From the NCBI RefSeq assembly GCF_014697105.1, contig NZ_JACJRF010000013.1, positions 1 to 64,000 on the forward strand: DNA of 64,000 bases. The letters run 5' to 3'. Position 1 is the stretch's first letter; each line of letters begins with the position of its first letter. The DNA is from Anabaena subtropica FACHB-260 (GTDB lineage Bacteria; Cyanobacteriota; Cyanobacteriia; Cyanobacteriales; Nostocaceae). The position numbers were made by a program, and so were the translations under genes. Below, piece by piece: positions 9,067 to 17,258 of this stretch. The notes below the pieces were generated by a model, which saw only the letters and a program-made list of their open reading frames with translations, had not been told where the DNA came from and searched no databases.

Positions 9067-9720
9067 TTAATTACACTGACTATCTTTATCTGTAATTGTT
9101 GCACCTAAGAGAGTTTTTAAGATAACGCAACGTTTAACGTTATTATTTTTGACAACAACTTTGATTCCTGGTGTTTCAGTAGAACCTGTTGGTGGTGTGC
9201 CAAAGCTGGCATTTGTTAAAGTACCCATGTAGTCGAAAGCAATTGTTTGTGGTGTGGTATCAATTTCATTGACAGAAGTACCAGCTGTGTTTGTGCCAGA
9301 GAGATTTGTCAAAAGTCTTATTTGTCCGGTGGATTTGATATCTAAATCTTCACCTAAATTACGCCAGTTCGTAGGCGTTGTACCTGAATAAACGGCGAAC
9401 TGTGGAATATTATTCTCTGTTTTAAAACTGACACTATATTTCAGTTTTTGTCGTTTAGCTTGTCGCTGTGCTTCTTGTATGGATGCTAAAACAGCGTCAT
9501 TAGCTTTATTTACCCTTTGACGATTGACAAAAGCAGACCAACTAGGAAGTGCGATCGCTGCTAATATTCCTATCATCATGACCACGGCAATCATTTCTAC
9601 TAAACTAAAGCCAGAATCTGATTGAGCAAATATTGCAAAATGGCGATTAGGCAGGCATAGCGATTTGATTATGCTATTTTTTCTGTAAATATTGAACGAC
9701 TGCAAACGTATTTTGTTCAT
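9067..9720 (-). CDS. hpsD: Pseudopilin HpsD
   Basis: This 217-residue prepilin-like protein has a 37-residue leader, then G37|FSLVE with Glu at mature +5 and the hydrophobic helix MIAVVMMIGILAAIALPSW. The following segment FVNRQRVNKANDAV parallels FVDTQRLNKAQNEV in HpsH. The C-terminus has KRCVILKTLLGA and a final Cys, as in HpsH. It lies 37 bp after hpsC in the hpsA-D group. Such proteins assemble into a periplasmic pseudopilus powered by type II secretion or type IV pilus machinery, none of which is encoded in this window. Confidence 0.8.
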   Translation of the reverse strand: MNKIRLQSFNIYRKNSIIKSLCLPNRHFAIFAQSDSGFSLVEMIAVVMMIGILAAIALPSWSAFVNRQRVNKANDAVLASIQEAQRQAKRQKLKYSVSFKTENNIPQFAVYSGTTPTNWRNLGEDLDIKSTGQIRLLTNLSGTNTAGTSVNEIDTTPQTIAFDYMGTLTNASFGTPPTGSTETPGIKVVVKNNNVKRCVILKTLLGATITDKDSQCN

Positions 9721-9757
9721 GATCCACTGCCTTAAATTACGCTATTGTTTTCAGCAT

Positions 9758-10756
9758 CTACTGAGTAAATAAATACCCACGTCCTTGTACTCTTATACTT
9801 GCAGTGGGAAAATAAGCGCTTCTGTTAGCGGCATAATTGAGGTTATTGTTTTGTAAGCGAGCGATCGCATTGCCTCTGATAAATATCTGTGCTGTAGTGT
9901 TGACTCTATCAACACAGGCATAAAAGCTTGTCATGTTAAATGTAGTGCGGGTATTAAAATTGGCTGTGTTTGGTGCTACAAGTGTTGAAGCAGTACAGGC
10001 GGTTTTTGCTGGTGCGCCTGTTGTGGTCTGGTCTATATAGTCAACCAATACTACGGGTGTAGCAGAGTAATTAACATCAGTTACTACATTTGTTCCATTG
10101 GCATCTTTAGTAGTGTATTGGCTGAGTCTTTTCCAGGCATTCATCTTTTCATGGATTGTTCCTGCTCCATCAAGGCTAAACAGTGCAAAACCATCACTTG
10201 GACAATAACCACTCACATATTTGCCGGTATATCCAGTGCAAGATACTCCACCAGCACTAGCTACACCGTCTCTAATTTGCCATCTGGTAATACGAGCCGC
10301 ATTAGACCAATTAGTATTGCTATCTTTAATGAGATAGTAGGCAACTAATGAATACACATACGTATCATCTTTTTCGCTGCCTGTAATTGTAATGGCTTGG
10401 TTAATTAACTCTCTTTTCCAGAAAACTAGGACAGGAACTCTATCTGTTGAGGTTGAACTAGGTAATTCATTTCTAATAGCATCAATACCAGCACTATCGT
10501 AGATATAGATAGCCTGCTGCAAGTCACGGGCAATGTAATCTAATGCTACTTGAATTTCTTGTTCTGAGCTTACCTTTGCTTGTTCCTGTCGGTCTGTATT
10601 CATGACGCTAATCATGAAGCCCATTAATGGTGCAATTACTAGGACTGCCAGAATCATCGCTACCAATAATTCAATCAGGGAAAAACCACCAACTGGGTCT
10701 ATGACCTTGGAGCGTTTCAACTGGCTTTGAAGTAGAAATTTTAATGCCCTCATCAT
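9758..10756 (-). CDS. hpsC: Pseudopilin HpsC
   Basis: This 332-residue pseudopilin has G24|FSLIE with Glu at +5, followed by LLVAMILAVLVIAPLMGFMI as the transmembrane helix. The rest is a Ser/Thr/Asn-rich soluble domain that is larger than in major pilins, with scattered Cys (for example SCTGY and ACTAS). It resembles GspJ-type minor pseudopilins in size and arrangement. It is cotranscribed with hpsB (56 bp upstream) and hpsD (37 bp downstream). Its family role is secretion of the hormogonium polysaccharide. Confidence 0.8.
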   Translation of the reverse strand: MMRALKFLLQSQLKRSKVIDPVGGFSLIELLVAMILAVLVIAPLMGFMISVMNTDRQEQAKVSSEQEIQVALDYIARDLQQAIYIYDSAGIDAIRNELPSSTSTDRVPVLVFWKRELINQAITITGSEKDDTYVYSLVAYYLIKDSNTNWSNAARITRWQIRDGVASAGGVSCTGYTGKYVSGYCPSDGFALFSLDGAGTIHEKMNAWKRLSQYTTKDANGTNVVTDVNYSATPVVLVDYIDQTTTGAPAKTACTASTLVAPNTANFNTRTTFNMTSFYACVDRVNTTAQIFIRGNAIARLQNNNLNYAANRSAYFPTASIRVQGRGYLFTQ

Positions 10757-10812
10757 ACTCTGGGTTTCCCATTAGTGAATATTGATGGATAGATACACAT
10801 CAGATTTGCTTA

Positions 10813-11547
10813 TTAATTACAGGCTTTATTTGTTGCCACACCAAGACGCTGACATAGGGTGCTGAAGGAAGTACTACTGTTTGCTATGTCTGTTGTCATT
10901 TCCAGTAGTGGTGCTTGGCGATCGCCTAAACCACCAGTATAAGGATTTTGTGTTTTCTTAATAGCTGGACTAGTGCTATTGGCTTCAATAGTGCTGGCGG
11001 TTAAAGTTTTAGTAAAATCAACATCTGCTCGATAAACCCGAATTGTTAGACGGTAGCCATCATTAGCTGCTGTATTTTGGACAATTCGACGAGCTTGAAT
11101 GTAAAATAGCTTATCAGTATTAGTAGTACAGTCTGGGTTGGAAATACTACCATCATTGTTAAAGCAATATAAACTTCCCTTAGTTGTGTTATCAGGGACA
11201 GGCATTTTTGTAGTATCAATTAGATAGTCTCCTGGTGCATCTACAAGGTTTCGTGTGACATCTGTACTAGGTGCTGCAAGTATTGGAGTAATAGCATTTG
11301 GTACTGCAATAATTACACCACTTCTAGTAGTTGCTCCCGACCTAATACCATCAATAAAGGTTTTGGCAGCTTGTGCCGCTAATTCCACCCGTCTTGCTTG
11401 AACACGGGTAGCGGTTGAGAAGACAAGAACAGGCGCGATCGCTGTTAGCAAAATTGCTACTACAATGATTGCTACCAAAGACTCAATGATGGTAAAACCG
11501 GAATCATTACAAGAGGTTTTTTGTTGCTGTTTTTTGAGTTTGATCAT
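10813..11547 (-). CDS. hpsB: Pseudopilin HpsB
   Basis: This 244-residue pseudopilin has G17|FTIIE with Glu at +5 and the membrane helix SLVAIIVVAILLTAIAPVLV. The soluble domain includes CFNNDGSISNPDCTTN and ends in a Cys. It starts 30 bp after the hpsA stop codon, so the two are very likely one transcript. Together with HpsC and HpsD it gives three E5-containing pseudopilins beside the large HpsA. Confidence 0.82.
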   Translation of the reverse strand: MIKLKKQQQKTSCNDSGFTIIESLVAIIVVAILLTAIAPVLVFSTATRVQARRVELAAQAAKTFIDGIRSGATTRSGVIIAVPNAITPILAAPSTDVTRNLVDAPGDYLIDTTKMPVPDNTTKGSLYCFNNDGSISNPDCTTNTDKLFYIQARRIVQNTAANDGYRLTIRVYRADVDFTKTLTASTIEANSTSPAIKKTQNPYTGGLGDRQAPLLEMTTDIANSSTSFSTLCQRLGVATNKACN

Positions 11548-11577
11548 TGCTCATTACCTGCTTTGAAAATCTGATTA

Positions 11578-14500
11578 TTACGAGCAAGAACCACGTTGAT
11601 CTGTATCTATGGCATTTGTATTGTCAGCCGCTTTCTTGGCACATAACAAAATTCTTACCCAAGGATCATCTCTGCCAACTTCTCGGAAGAACTCATCCGG
11701 TAGATCATCGGGAATGGTGATTAATTTCTGAGCAAACAAGTCAGGAGATTGAGATAGTAACGCCACATCATAACCCCATTGCCTTAAAGGAGGTAGGTAG
11801 TAGGGAACTGTACCTCTAACGCTAGCGCCATAGTTATCTATTTGATAGACGTTACCTGAAAATACAGGCATAAATGGTGCAGTAGCATAAGCGCTGCGTT
11901 TCACTTGGTAAAAAGCCCCGTTGATTTTAAGTGCAGTTTCGGTAGTAGCAGTATTCCAATTTTCAATCAAGCGTACAAAGTTGTGTAAACCGCCATTATC
12001 TTCTGCATTACGAGTTGGGCTAGTTGTTTTAGGAACTGCTGCTGGGGTATCTCCAACTGCGGCAATTACATTGACGGTAGTTGCTGTCGCTGCTTGTAAC
12101 CAATTTTCATGTTTTCCAGCTTTGACAATGTCGTTATCTGGAACCTCACGAGTACCAAATGGTCTGTTATGTTGGAACACGAAATCAAAACTAACATTAT
12201 TACCAGATAAAGTTCCTTCAAGCCAGGGGATGAAATACGCCTGACCGCTTGTAGTTACTCCATCTTTCGGTAGATTTGTTCCTGTTAGAGGCCAGTCAAA
12301 CTCTGCTATTTTGTCATCACTAGCAACACCATAAACTTTTAGTGGAGTTTGTATTGCACCGGTATCCAGATTACGTACAAAGGCAATTCTAGATGGTTTG
12401 CTTGGGTTAATATCAGTAGTATTGCAGTCTATTGGTTGACCACCAATTACTCCCGTTTTAATTGATGTTGCTGGTTTACCAATAATATCTGCTACACCGT
12501 TGCTATCTTTGTCTCGCCATGTACTCTGTCCTATGGACTGTGTGGGGCAGGAGTTTTTGATCGTCCAGTTTCTAGGCTCATTGCAAGTACTAGCGTAACA
12601 GACTTCCAATAATAGCTGTTTAGCCCGGATTTTTCGCACAACTGGTGTGACAAAGTTGTTCAGATAGGAACTTCCTTGGAATCCGGTTGTTGTTGTATCT
12701 AAATCTTTAGGAAAGGCTGGAAAATTTCCATTGCTATCGGCGGAGGGATTAAACCAATCAGCAATTGGTGCAAAGGAGTTCTCCGTAGAGAAAGTACCAG
12801 CAGTTGCATAGTTAATTGGACTAGTAGGAACTGTAGCTGAGTCAAGTTGCCAATCATAGTCTGCTTCGTTGCGGAAGCCAAATCTAAAGTTATTGGAAAG
12901 TACAGTCAGAGAATCTGCCAATACCGCAGCAGAACGCCATTGGTCGCCCGTTGAACACTCCGGCAATCTGGGATCACCGGGACGACAGGCAAACTGCTTA
13001 TTTAAGCCTGTGCGACCGTAGAAATTGCCCCAATCATCATCTAGTGCTGTGTTAAATTCCTGTTGAGTGTGAAGATTAAAGTCACCCTTAATATAGGCAG
13101 GTAAATTACTAGCTAAAATCAGTCCCTTCTCTGCATCTCGATAGGTATTGCTGTCATTACGGGCAATTTTTTGGCCGTTAATGAGCATAATGGCATTAGG
13201 ACGACGAGTGGGATCAAGCCTGTAATCTACAGAACTCTCTAGCTTTTCACCCTCCGTAGGGGAATTGGGATTTGCCGCCGCACTTAAATCTAGCAGTGCA
13301 TCATCACGAGTAGCATAGATAATACCGCTATTTGGTAATAAGTATTCCTGTGCTGGTGTGGTGGTACCGATTGTTTTTCTACGCAGCTTGTCAATATCTA
13401 AGACAGTGGCACGAATTTCTAAAGGTTTTCTGTTCCTTCTAAATCGATCATAATTTCTACTTCCAGTCGTAATATCAGTTGCTTGAATTTGTCTGGGATC
13501 TAAAAAAGTAACTTCATAAATAGAGCCATGATTAATGACGCTATCTGTAGGAGCATTCAGAGTACCATCAAAAATTGCCAAGCCACAAATTGCGGCATCA
13601 ACGGCAGATTTTTCTGAGAGAGTGCGTTTAGTAGCATCTGTTTTGTTTAAAGCTCTTCTCAATAGTCCATCATCAATTGAGCGACCATTGGGATAGGTTA
13701 AGTCTGCTAAATAACTCAAGACGCTGCTATAAGAACTTTCTGTCACAGCTGTAGGAAAATCGTAAACTATACCATTATTGGATAGACCACCAGTACCATT
13801 ATTAAAAGTTGCTGGAGTTGATGGGGGATTTTTTGCCGTAGTGCTATTTGTAGGGTCATAATAGCTGCTAACACAAGCAATAGGCGTGGGACTCGTCTGA
13901 CTGTAGCTAGTAGATTTGTAGTGATATACTGCTGTTGCCCGCATCCGCAGATATGGTTGATTTGTTGGTTGACTTACTCGATAAGTAACGTCTAGTCCAT
14001 AATCTTTATAAGGTTTGATTGGGCTGGGTACTGAACTGGTTTTAGCAGGTGAAAGATCAGGCCAAATTTGCTGGTTAAGTCCAGTAAAGGTAGTTGAAGA
14101 CAAATTTGTAGCAGTGACAGTATCAGGCAAATAAATTCCCGCGCCAGTTACTACTCGTAAGCCACCTACGGGTTCTTGTGGACTATTTGGTACTTGGGCT
14201 GCGGCTAATTCCCAGTCTCCATCTCGGTCTGTACTACCTAAATCTTTCAGTGTTTCTACACGACTGCGACGAGTGCGATCGCCATCGCCATTATCCCATT
14301 TATAGTTACTAATAGTTTGGGTATCATCGGCATTTGGCCCTACAAATGCTCCTTTAGTTGGATCCCACCAAAGTTGAGGTAGGTTGTTACCAACGACAAC
14401 GCGATCGCCAAAGTATCCCTCTACACCTTGTAACTCTTTTGCAAGCTTAGTTGGTTCAGTTGCAGAAGGTCTGAGCTTATCACTACCATTGGCATTTAAA

Positions 14501-16074
14501 CTCAACCCGGCATAACCAGTTGCCGTTAAACCATCGGCAGGATCGACAGGATAAATCCAAGGATCGGGGGGACGTAGAGTATTTTCAGAACCTTGTAATA
14601 CTTCACCTTCCTTAGTACCACCGACTTTGTAATCCCCTAAAGCATCGCCGTCAAAGGCAACTTCTGCATAAGGTACTCTGCGGGTGCGTCTTCTAAAATA
14701 AAGTTCTAGTTGCTTGAAGCGTAGACTAGCTCTTTCAGTAGTTGTTAAGTCATCTAAGGTTCGCCCTTGTTTGGTGACTATATCTTGCATCCCTTGAGTA
14801 ACTTCTGCGGGATCGGTACTGTCGGCGTTTATGTGGGCATTAACTAAATGGTTGACGCGTTGTGTGTAAGCTAGGCTATTGTAGGCGATTTGTCTTGGGG
14901 AATGAGAGACTGATTTATTATTAATTGTTGTATTATTTCTGAGAGCTACATTAGTAGCAGCAGGTGTTTTACCTTTATATAAGTCAATTGTTACTCCATT
15001 GGTATCACTGTTTTCTGTAAGTATTCCAGAACTAATATTTCCTCCAACGACTATCTTGGCGTTTTCTGGATCGTAGAAACAGGATGAGTTACCACTGACT
15101 TGATATAATCTGATACCATTACCACCATCAGGTAGACCAGCCAGAAGGTTACTGTTAGTAAAAATACGTCCATTTAACCTAAAAGCAGGCCCAGGGGCTA
15201 TTCCTAAGTCATCTTCATAAACAACAGCGTTGTTAACTAAGGGCAATTGTACCCGGTCTTGTTGAAGTTCTAAAGCCGAGAAACCTTGACTACCTTTCTT
15301 CTTCTCATAATTGGTGTCTGTGGGATCTGAGGTAATGGGAACACTGGCAGTATACGCAAAAAAAGCTTTTTTCAACTTACTACCATTTCTAAACCAGCCT
15401 GTGTTACCTACCAAAGCTGCACTTGTATCTTGACCTGCTCCACAACTGCTACTGACAGTCCCAACAGTCATAGGCGGAGTTCTCGCCTCTAGAGCATTTC
15501 TGGCACGAGTATATTGTCCGCCAGTCACGGGTGGATTTTTAAAGTAAATTCCATAAAGGGCGTAGCTATCAAATTTACCGTTGTTATCGGTATCAATAGG
15601 GTACATCCACGCTGTTCTAAGTTCGTTAGAACTTTGAGTAAGTTTTAATTGGGTTTCGTCGCCAAAAGTATATTCATCAATATTTGTTGTCAATGTACTA
15701 TACAACGCGTCATCTGTTGGCGTAGCGCGTGGTAATCTTGGATCTTGAAATAGCTTGTTGATTTTTGCTCTAGCACGGTCAATTGCGGGAGCAGCAGCAT
15801 TGAGAGCCGCCTCATTTACACGGACATTACTAGCATTTTTAGCCCGTTCAAAAGACCGAAATAAAATTGCTGTAGTCAACAGGACAACTACTAGTGCTAC
15901 CATTGCTACTGTTGGTAACACAAAGCCAGCATTCGCTACATTTTTTCTTTTTTTATTAACAAAAAAAGTTCGTAATAGCCTATTAATTTGCCTTTTGAAA
16001 TTAGATAAAGGATTCTTTTTAAAGAATTTAGCTGTTTTTTTAATTGTCTTGACTAGCTGGCGTTTTATAGTCAT
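11578..16074 (-). CDS. hpsA: Hormogonium polysaccharide protein HpsA, giant pseudopilin-like protein
   Basis: HpsA is 1498 residues long and begins with about 50 mostly basic residues. These are followed by a prepilin-like G50|FVLPT and one hydrophobic helix (51-72). The residue at mature +5 is Thr, not Glu. The remaining 1400 residues are predicted to lie outside the cytoplasm and are rich in Asn, Asp, Thr and Pro. The shape (one N-terminal helix, very large ectodomain, no Glu5) recalls tip pseudopilins such as GspK/PilX, though it is far larger. It is the first gene of the hps cluster, with an 811-bp spacer upstream. In N. punctiforme HpsA is linked to motility polysaccharide. The ATG at 16074 is the first in frame. 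Confidence 0.85.
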   Translation of the reverse strand: MTIKRQLVKTIKKTAKFFKKNPLSNFKRQINRLLRTFFVNKKRKNVANAGFVLPTVAMVALVVVLLTTAILFRSFERAKNASNVRVNEAALNAAAPAIDRARAKINKLFQDPRLPRATPTDDALYSTLTTNIDEYTFGDETQLKLTQSSNELRTAWMYPIDTDNNGKFDSYALYGIYFKNPPVTGGQYTRARNALEARTPPMTVGTVSSSCGAGQDTSAALVGNTGWFRNGSKLKKAFFAYTASVPITSDPTDTNYEKKKGSQGFSALELQQDRVQLPLVNNAVVYEDDLGIAPGPAFRLNGRIFTNSNLLAGLPDGGNGIRLYQVSGNSSCFYDPENAKIVVGGNISSGILTENSDTNGVTIDLYKGKTPAATNVALRNNTTINNKSVSHSPRQIAYNSLAYTQRVNHLVNAHINADSTDPAEVTQGMQDIVTKQGRTLDDLTTTERASLRFKQLELYFRRRTRRVPYAEVAFDGDALGDYKVGGTKEGEVLQGSENTLRPPDPWIYPVDPADGLTATGYAGLSLNANGSDKLRPSATEPTKLAKELQGVEGYFGDRVVVGNNLPQLWWDPTKGAFVGPNADDTQTISNYKWDNGDGDRTRRSRVETLKDLGSTDRDGDWELAAAQVPNSPQEPVGGLRVVTGAGIYLPDTVTATNLSSTTFTGLNQQIWPDLSPAKTSSVPSPIKPYKDYGLDVTYRVSQPTNQPYLRMRATAVYHYKSTSYSQTSPTPIACVSSYYDPTNSTTAKNPPSTPATFNNGTGGLSNNGIVYDFPTAVTESSYSSVLSYLADLTYPNGRSIDDGLLRRALNKTDATKRTLSEKSAVDAAICGLAIFDGTLNAPTDSVINHGSIYEVTFLDPRQIQATDITTGSRNYDRFRRNRKPLEIRATVLDIDKLRRKTIGTTTPAQEYLLPNSGIIYATRDDALLDLSAAANPNSPTEGEKLESSVDYRLDPTRRPNAIMLINGQKIARNDSNTYRDAEKGLILASNLPAYIKGDFNLHTQQEFNTALDDDWGNFYGRTGLNKQFACRPGDPRLPECSTGDQWRSAAVLADSLTVLSNNFRFGFRNEADYDWQLDSATVPTSPINYATAGTFSTENSFAPIADWFNPSADSNGNFPAFPKDLDTTTTGFQGSSYLNNFVTPVVRKIRAKQLLLEVCYASTCNEPRNWTIKNSCPTQSIGQSTWRDKDSNGVADIIGKPATSIKTGVIGGQPIDCNTTDINPSKPSRIAFVRNLDTGAIQTPLKVYGVASDDKIAEFDWPLTGTNLPKDGVTTSGQAYFIPWLEGTLSGNNVSFDFVFQHNRPFGTREVPDNDIVKAGKHENWLQAATATTVNVIAAVGDTPAAVPKTTSPTRNAEDNGGLHNFVRLIENWNTATTETALKINGAFYQVKRSAYATAPFMPVFSGNVYQIDNYGASVRGTVPYYLPPLRQWGYDVALLSQSPDLFAQKLITIPDDLPDEFFREVGRDDPWVRILLCAKKAADNTNAIDTDQRGSCS

Positions 16075-16456
16075 GGCTGCTTTCCTGTCAAGTTATTTCC
16101 TACAAACTTTTTTGCAATTGACAATTATGCCCATAGATTCTATCTAAAGGCATGATTCAACTTACTATTTACTTCACAAAACCCTGTTTTGCTAACTCCC
16201 AATTATTGAATTGTTTACTTTATACCATTGTTTAAGTTTTGAGTTTTTTCGGGAAATACGGAAATTTCTAAAAATTTTTAATCCCTGAAAAACAAGGATA
16301 ACGACATCATGAATTCACATTTCTTTTACACAAATAGATTTCATTGGCGGGTGGCTTTATGAAGATATGGCTAGTTAGGTAAACTTATAGTACCCACCTA
16401 TCCCATAAAATATGTCATTTCCATAGCAGATATAGTAGGGGACAGGTTAGAAGAAA

Positions 16457-16503
16457 CAGGTGACAGTGTTGAAAGTCTCTTGGTATCTGTCGTTAATGCT
16501 TAA
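16457..16503. repeat. 47-bp dispersed repeat, copy 1
   Basis: The segment from ACAGGTGACAGT to TGGTATCTGTCGTTAATGC is similar, at roughly 80 percent by eye, to one at 43163-43209. The second copy overlaps the stop codon of the large membrane protein gene. The conserved core is TTGGTATCTGTC. Confidence 0.5.
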
Positions 16504-16512
16504 TTGAGTCCC

Positions 16513-16639
16513 TAAGGGAACACCAAAAAATAAATTATTCCAAATTGACGGTTAGTAGGGTGCGTCAGTATGAATAATTTCTTGGTACAGCTAAGTTTTC
16601 TCGCACTGACGCACCCAACCTAGTTGGATATTTTTTTAT
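16513..16639 (+). mobile_element. Nezha-like MITE, 3'-degenerate copy
   Basis: This copy aligns without gaps to 127 bp of the fuller element at 47246-47372, with about 8 differences. Inside is the 12-bp inverted repeat GGGTGCGTCAGT / ACTGACGCACCC. The 5' end starts TAA|GGGAACACC. The 3' terminal repeat has decayed into a T/C-rich run. The bases just before the 5' end (AGTCCCTAA) look like the 3' end of another copy, as if two elements once lay head to tail. Confidence 0.65.
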
Positions 16640-16645
16640 TTTTTC

Positions 16646-16674
16646 CCCTTCCCTCGCAGGGAAGGGGGTTAGGT
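16646..16674. repeat. CCCTTCCCT palindrome repeat, copy 1
   Basis: CCCTTCCCT-CGC-AGGGAAGGGGG followed by TTAGG forms a strong short hairpin. On the opposite strand it reads CCTAACCCCC..., the same family as 53850-53893. Confidence 0.5.
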
Positions 16675-16748
16675 TTTACGTTAGCTTTTCCACATAACGT
16701 GAAAAGTCAGTTTTTATATTTGTCGAACTCACATCACTTTAAATCAAC

Positions 16749-16781
16749 AGAACCCCGGCTTCTTCGAGAAGTCGGGGTTCT
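16749..16781. terminator. 15-bp-stem hairpin between rpmB and hpsA regions
   Basis: AGAACCCCGGCTTCT (16749-16763) pairs with AGAAGTCGGGGTTCT (16767-16781), 14 of 15 Watson-Crick with a 3-nt loop. It is followed on the plus strand by TAAATTTTTG. It belongs to a hairpin type common in cyanobacterial intergenic regions. It lies about 105 bp beyond the rpmB stop codon and could end that transcript, or be only a dispersed repeat. Confidence 0.45.
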
Positions 16782-16885
16782 AAATTTTTGCAAAGGAAGG
16801 GGAGTAGATTTATTAAATATTTTCTGAAGATATGGAAATTACTTAGAAAACAAAATCATGAAATTCCAAACCTTGCTTGAGAAGC

Positions 16886-17122
16886 TTAGTAATGATTGAG
16901 GTTAATCCCAGCTTCTTTAGCCATTGCTTCTAAACCCTTGATTTCTAAGGTTTTAATAGCTTTGGTAGATAGCTTCAGTTTTACCCAACGGTTTCCACTA
17001 GGCCACCAAACGCGCTTGCTTTGGAGGTTTACTTGTTGCAAACGTTTGGTGCGACGGTGGGAGTGGGAAATTGCAAAGGCGTTATTTGCTTTTTTACCAG
17101 TTAAATCACAGCGACGAGACAT
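16886..17122 (-). CDS. rpmB: 50S ribosomal protein L28
   Basis: This 78-residue basic protein has the L28 N-terminal pattern [19 protein letters not shown] and [13 protein letters not shown], then [23 protein letters not shown] cut by family spacing. The length is normal for bacterial L28. A single Cys (C5) remains, so the four-Cys zinc-binding form is not present. It lies 136 bp downstream of htpG on the same strand, with a palindrome between them, and is probably transcribed separately. Confidence 0.96.
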   Translation of the reverse strand: MSRRCDLTGKKANNAFAISHSHRRTKRLQQVNLQSKRVWWPSGNRWVKLKLSTKAIKTLEIKGLEAMAKEAGINLNHY

Positions 17123-17202
17123 TATTTCTATCTCCAGATGACGATTTGAATACAGCTTTCCTATTTTAGCTGACTCCGACAGAACCTATAAAACTTAGGT
17201 TG

Positions 17203-17247
17203 GTAGTAAGCACTTTAGTGCTTTTTAAGTACTGAAGTACTTACTAC
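17203..17247 (-). terminator. GTAGTAAGCACTTTAGTGC palindrome after htpG
   Basis: The sequence runs GTAGTAAGCAC to GTACTTACTAC, a 45-bp near-palindrome with smaller nested ones (AGCACTTTAGTGCT, AAGTACTGAAGTACTT). It starts 12 bp past the htpG stop codon on the minus strand. A related palindrome ends the msrA and kinase genes at 39138-39198. It is a dispersed repeat family that seems to be placed at gene ends and could work as a terminator. Confidence 0.5.
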
Positions 17248-17258
17248 AAACGGGGTTG

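Larger units (their letters stand above)
16075..16885. other. Long spacer upstream of hpsA with four repeat types
   Basis: There is no supported gene in these 811 bp. The right half holds, in order, a 47-bp repeat (about 16457-16503), a Nezha-like MITE copy (16513-16639), a CCCTTCCCT palindrome (16646-16674) and a 15-bp-stem hairpin (16749-16781). The 67-codon frame at 16624-16827 runs through these repeats and is not credible. The hpsA promoter should lie within about 16080-16450, but no motif could be assigned. Confidence 0.6.

Noticed and set aside
2281-16074. hps cluster as a new, undescribed system
   Set aside because: Gene order and protein types match the known hormogonium polysaccharide locus of Nostoc punctiforme; only details are new.
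16624-16827. 67-codon frame upstream of hpsA
   Set aside because: It runs through two palindromic repeats and the end of a MITE.
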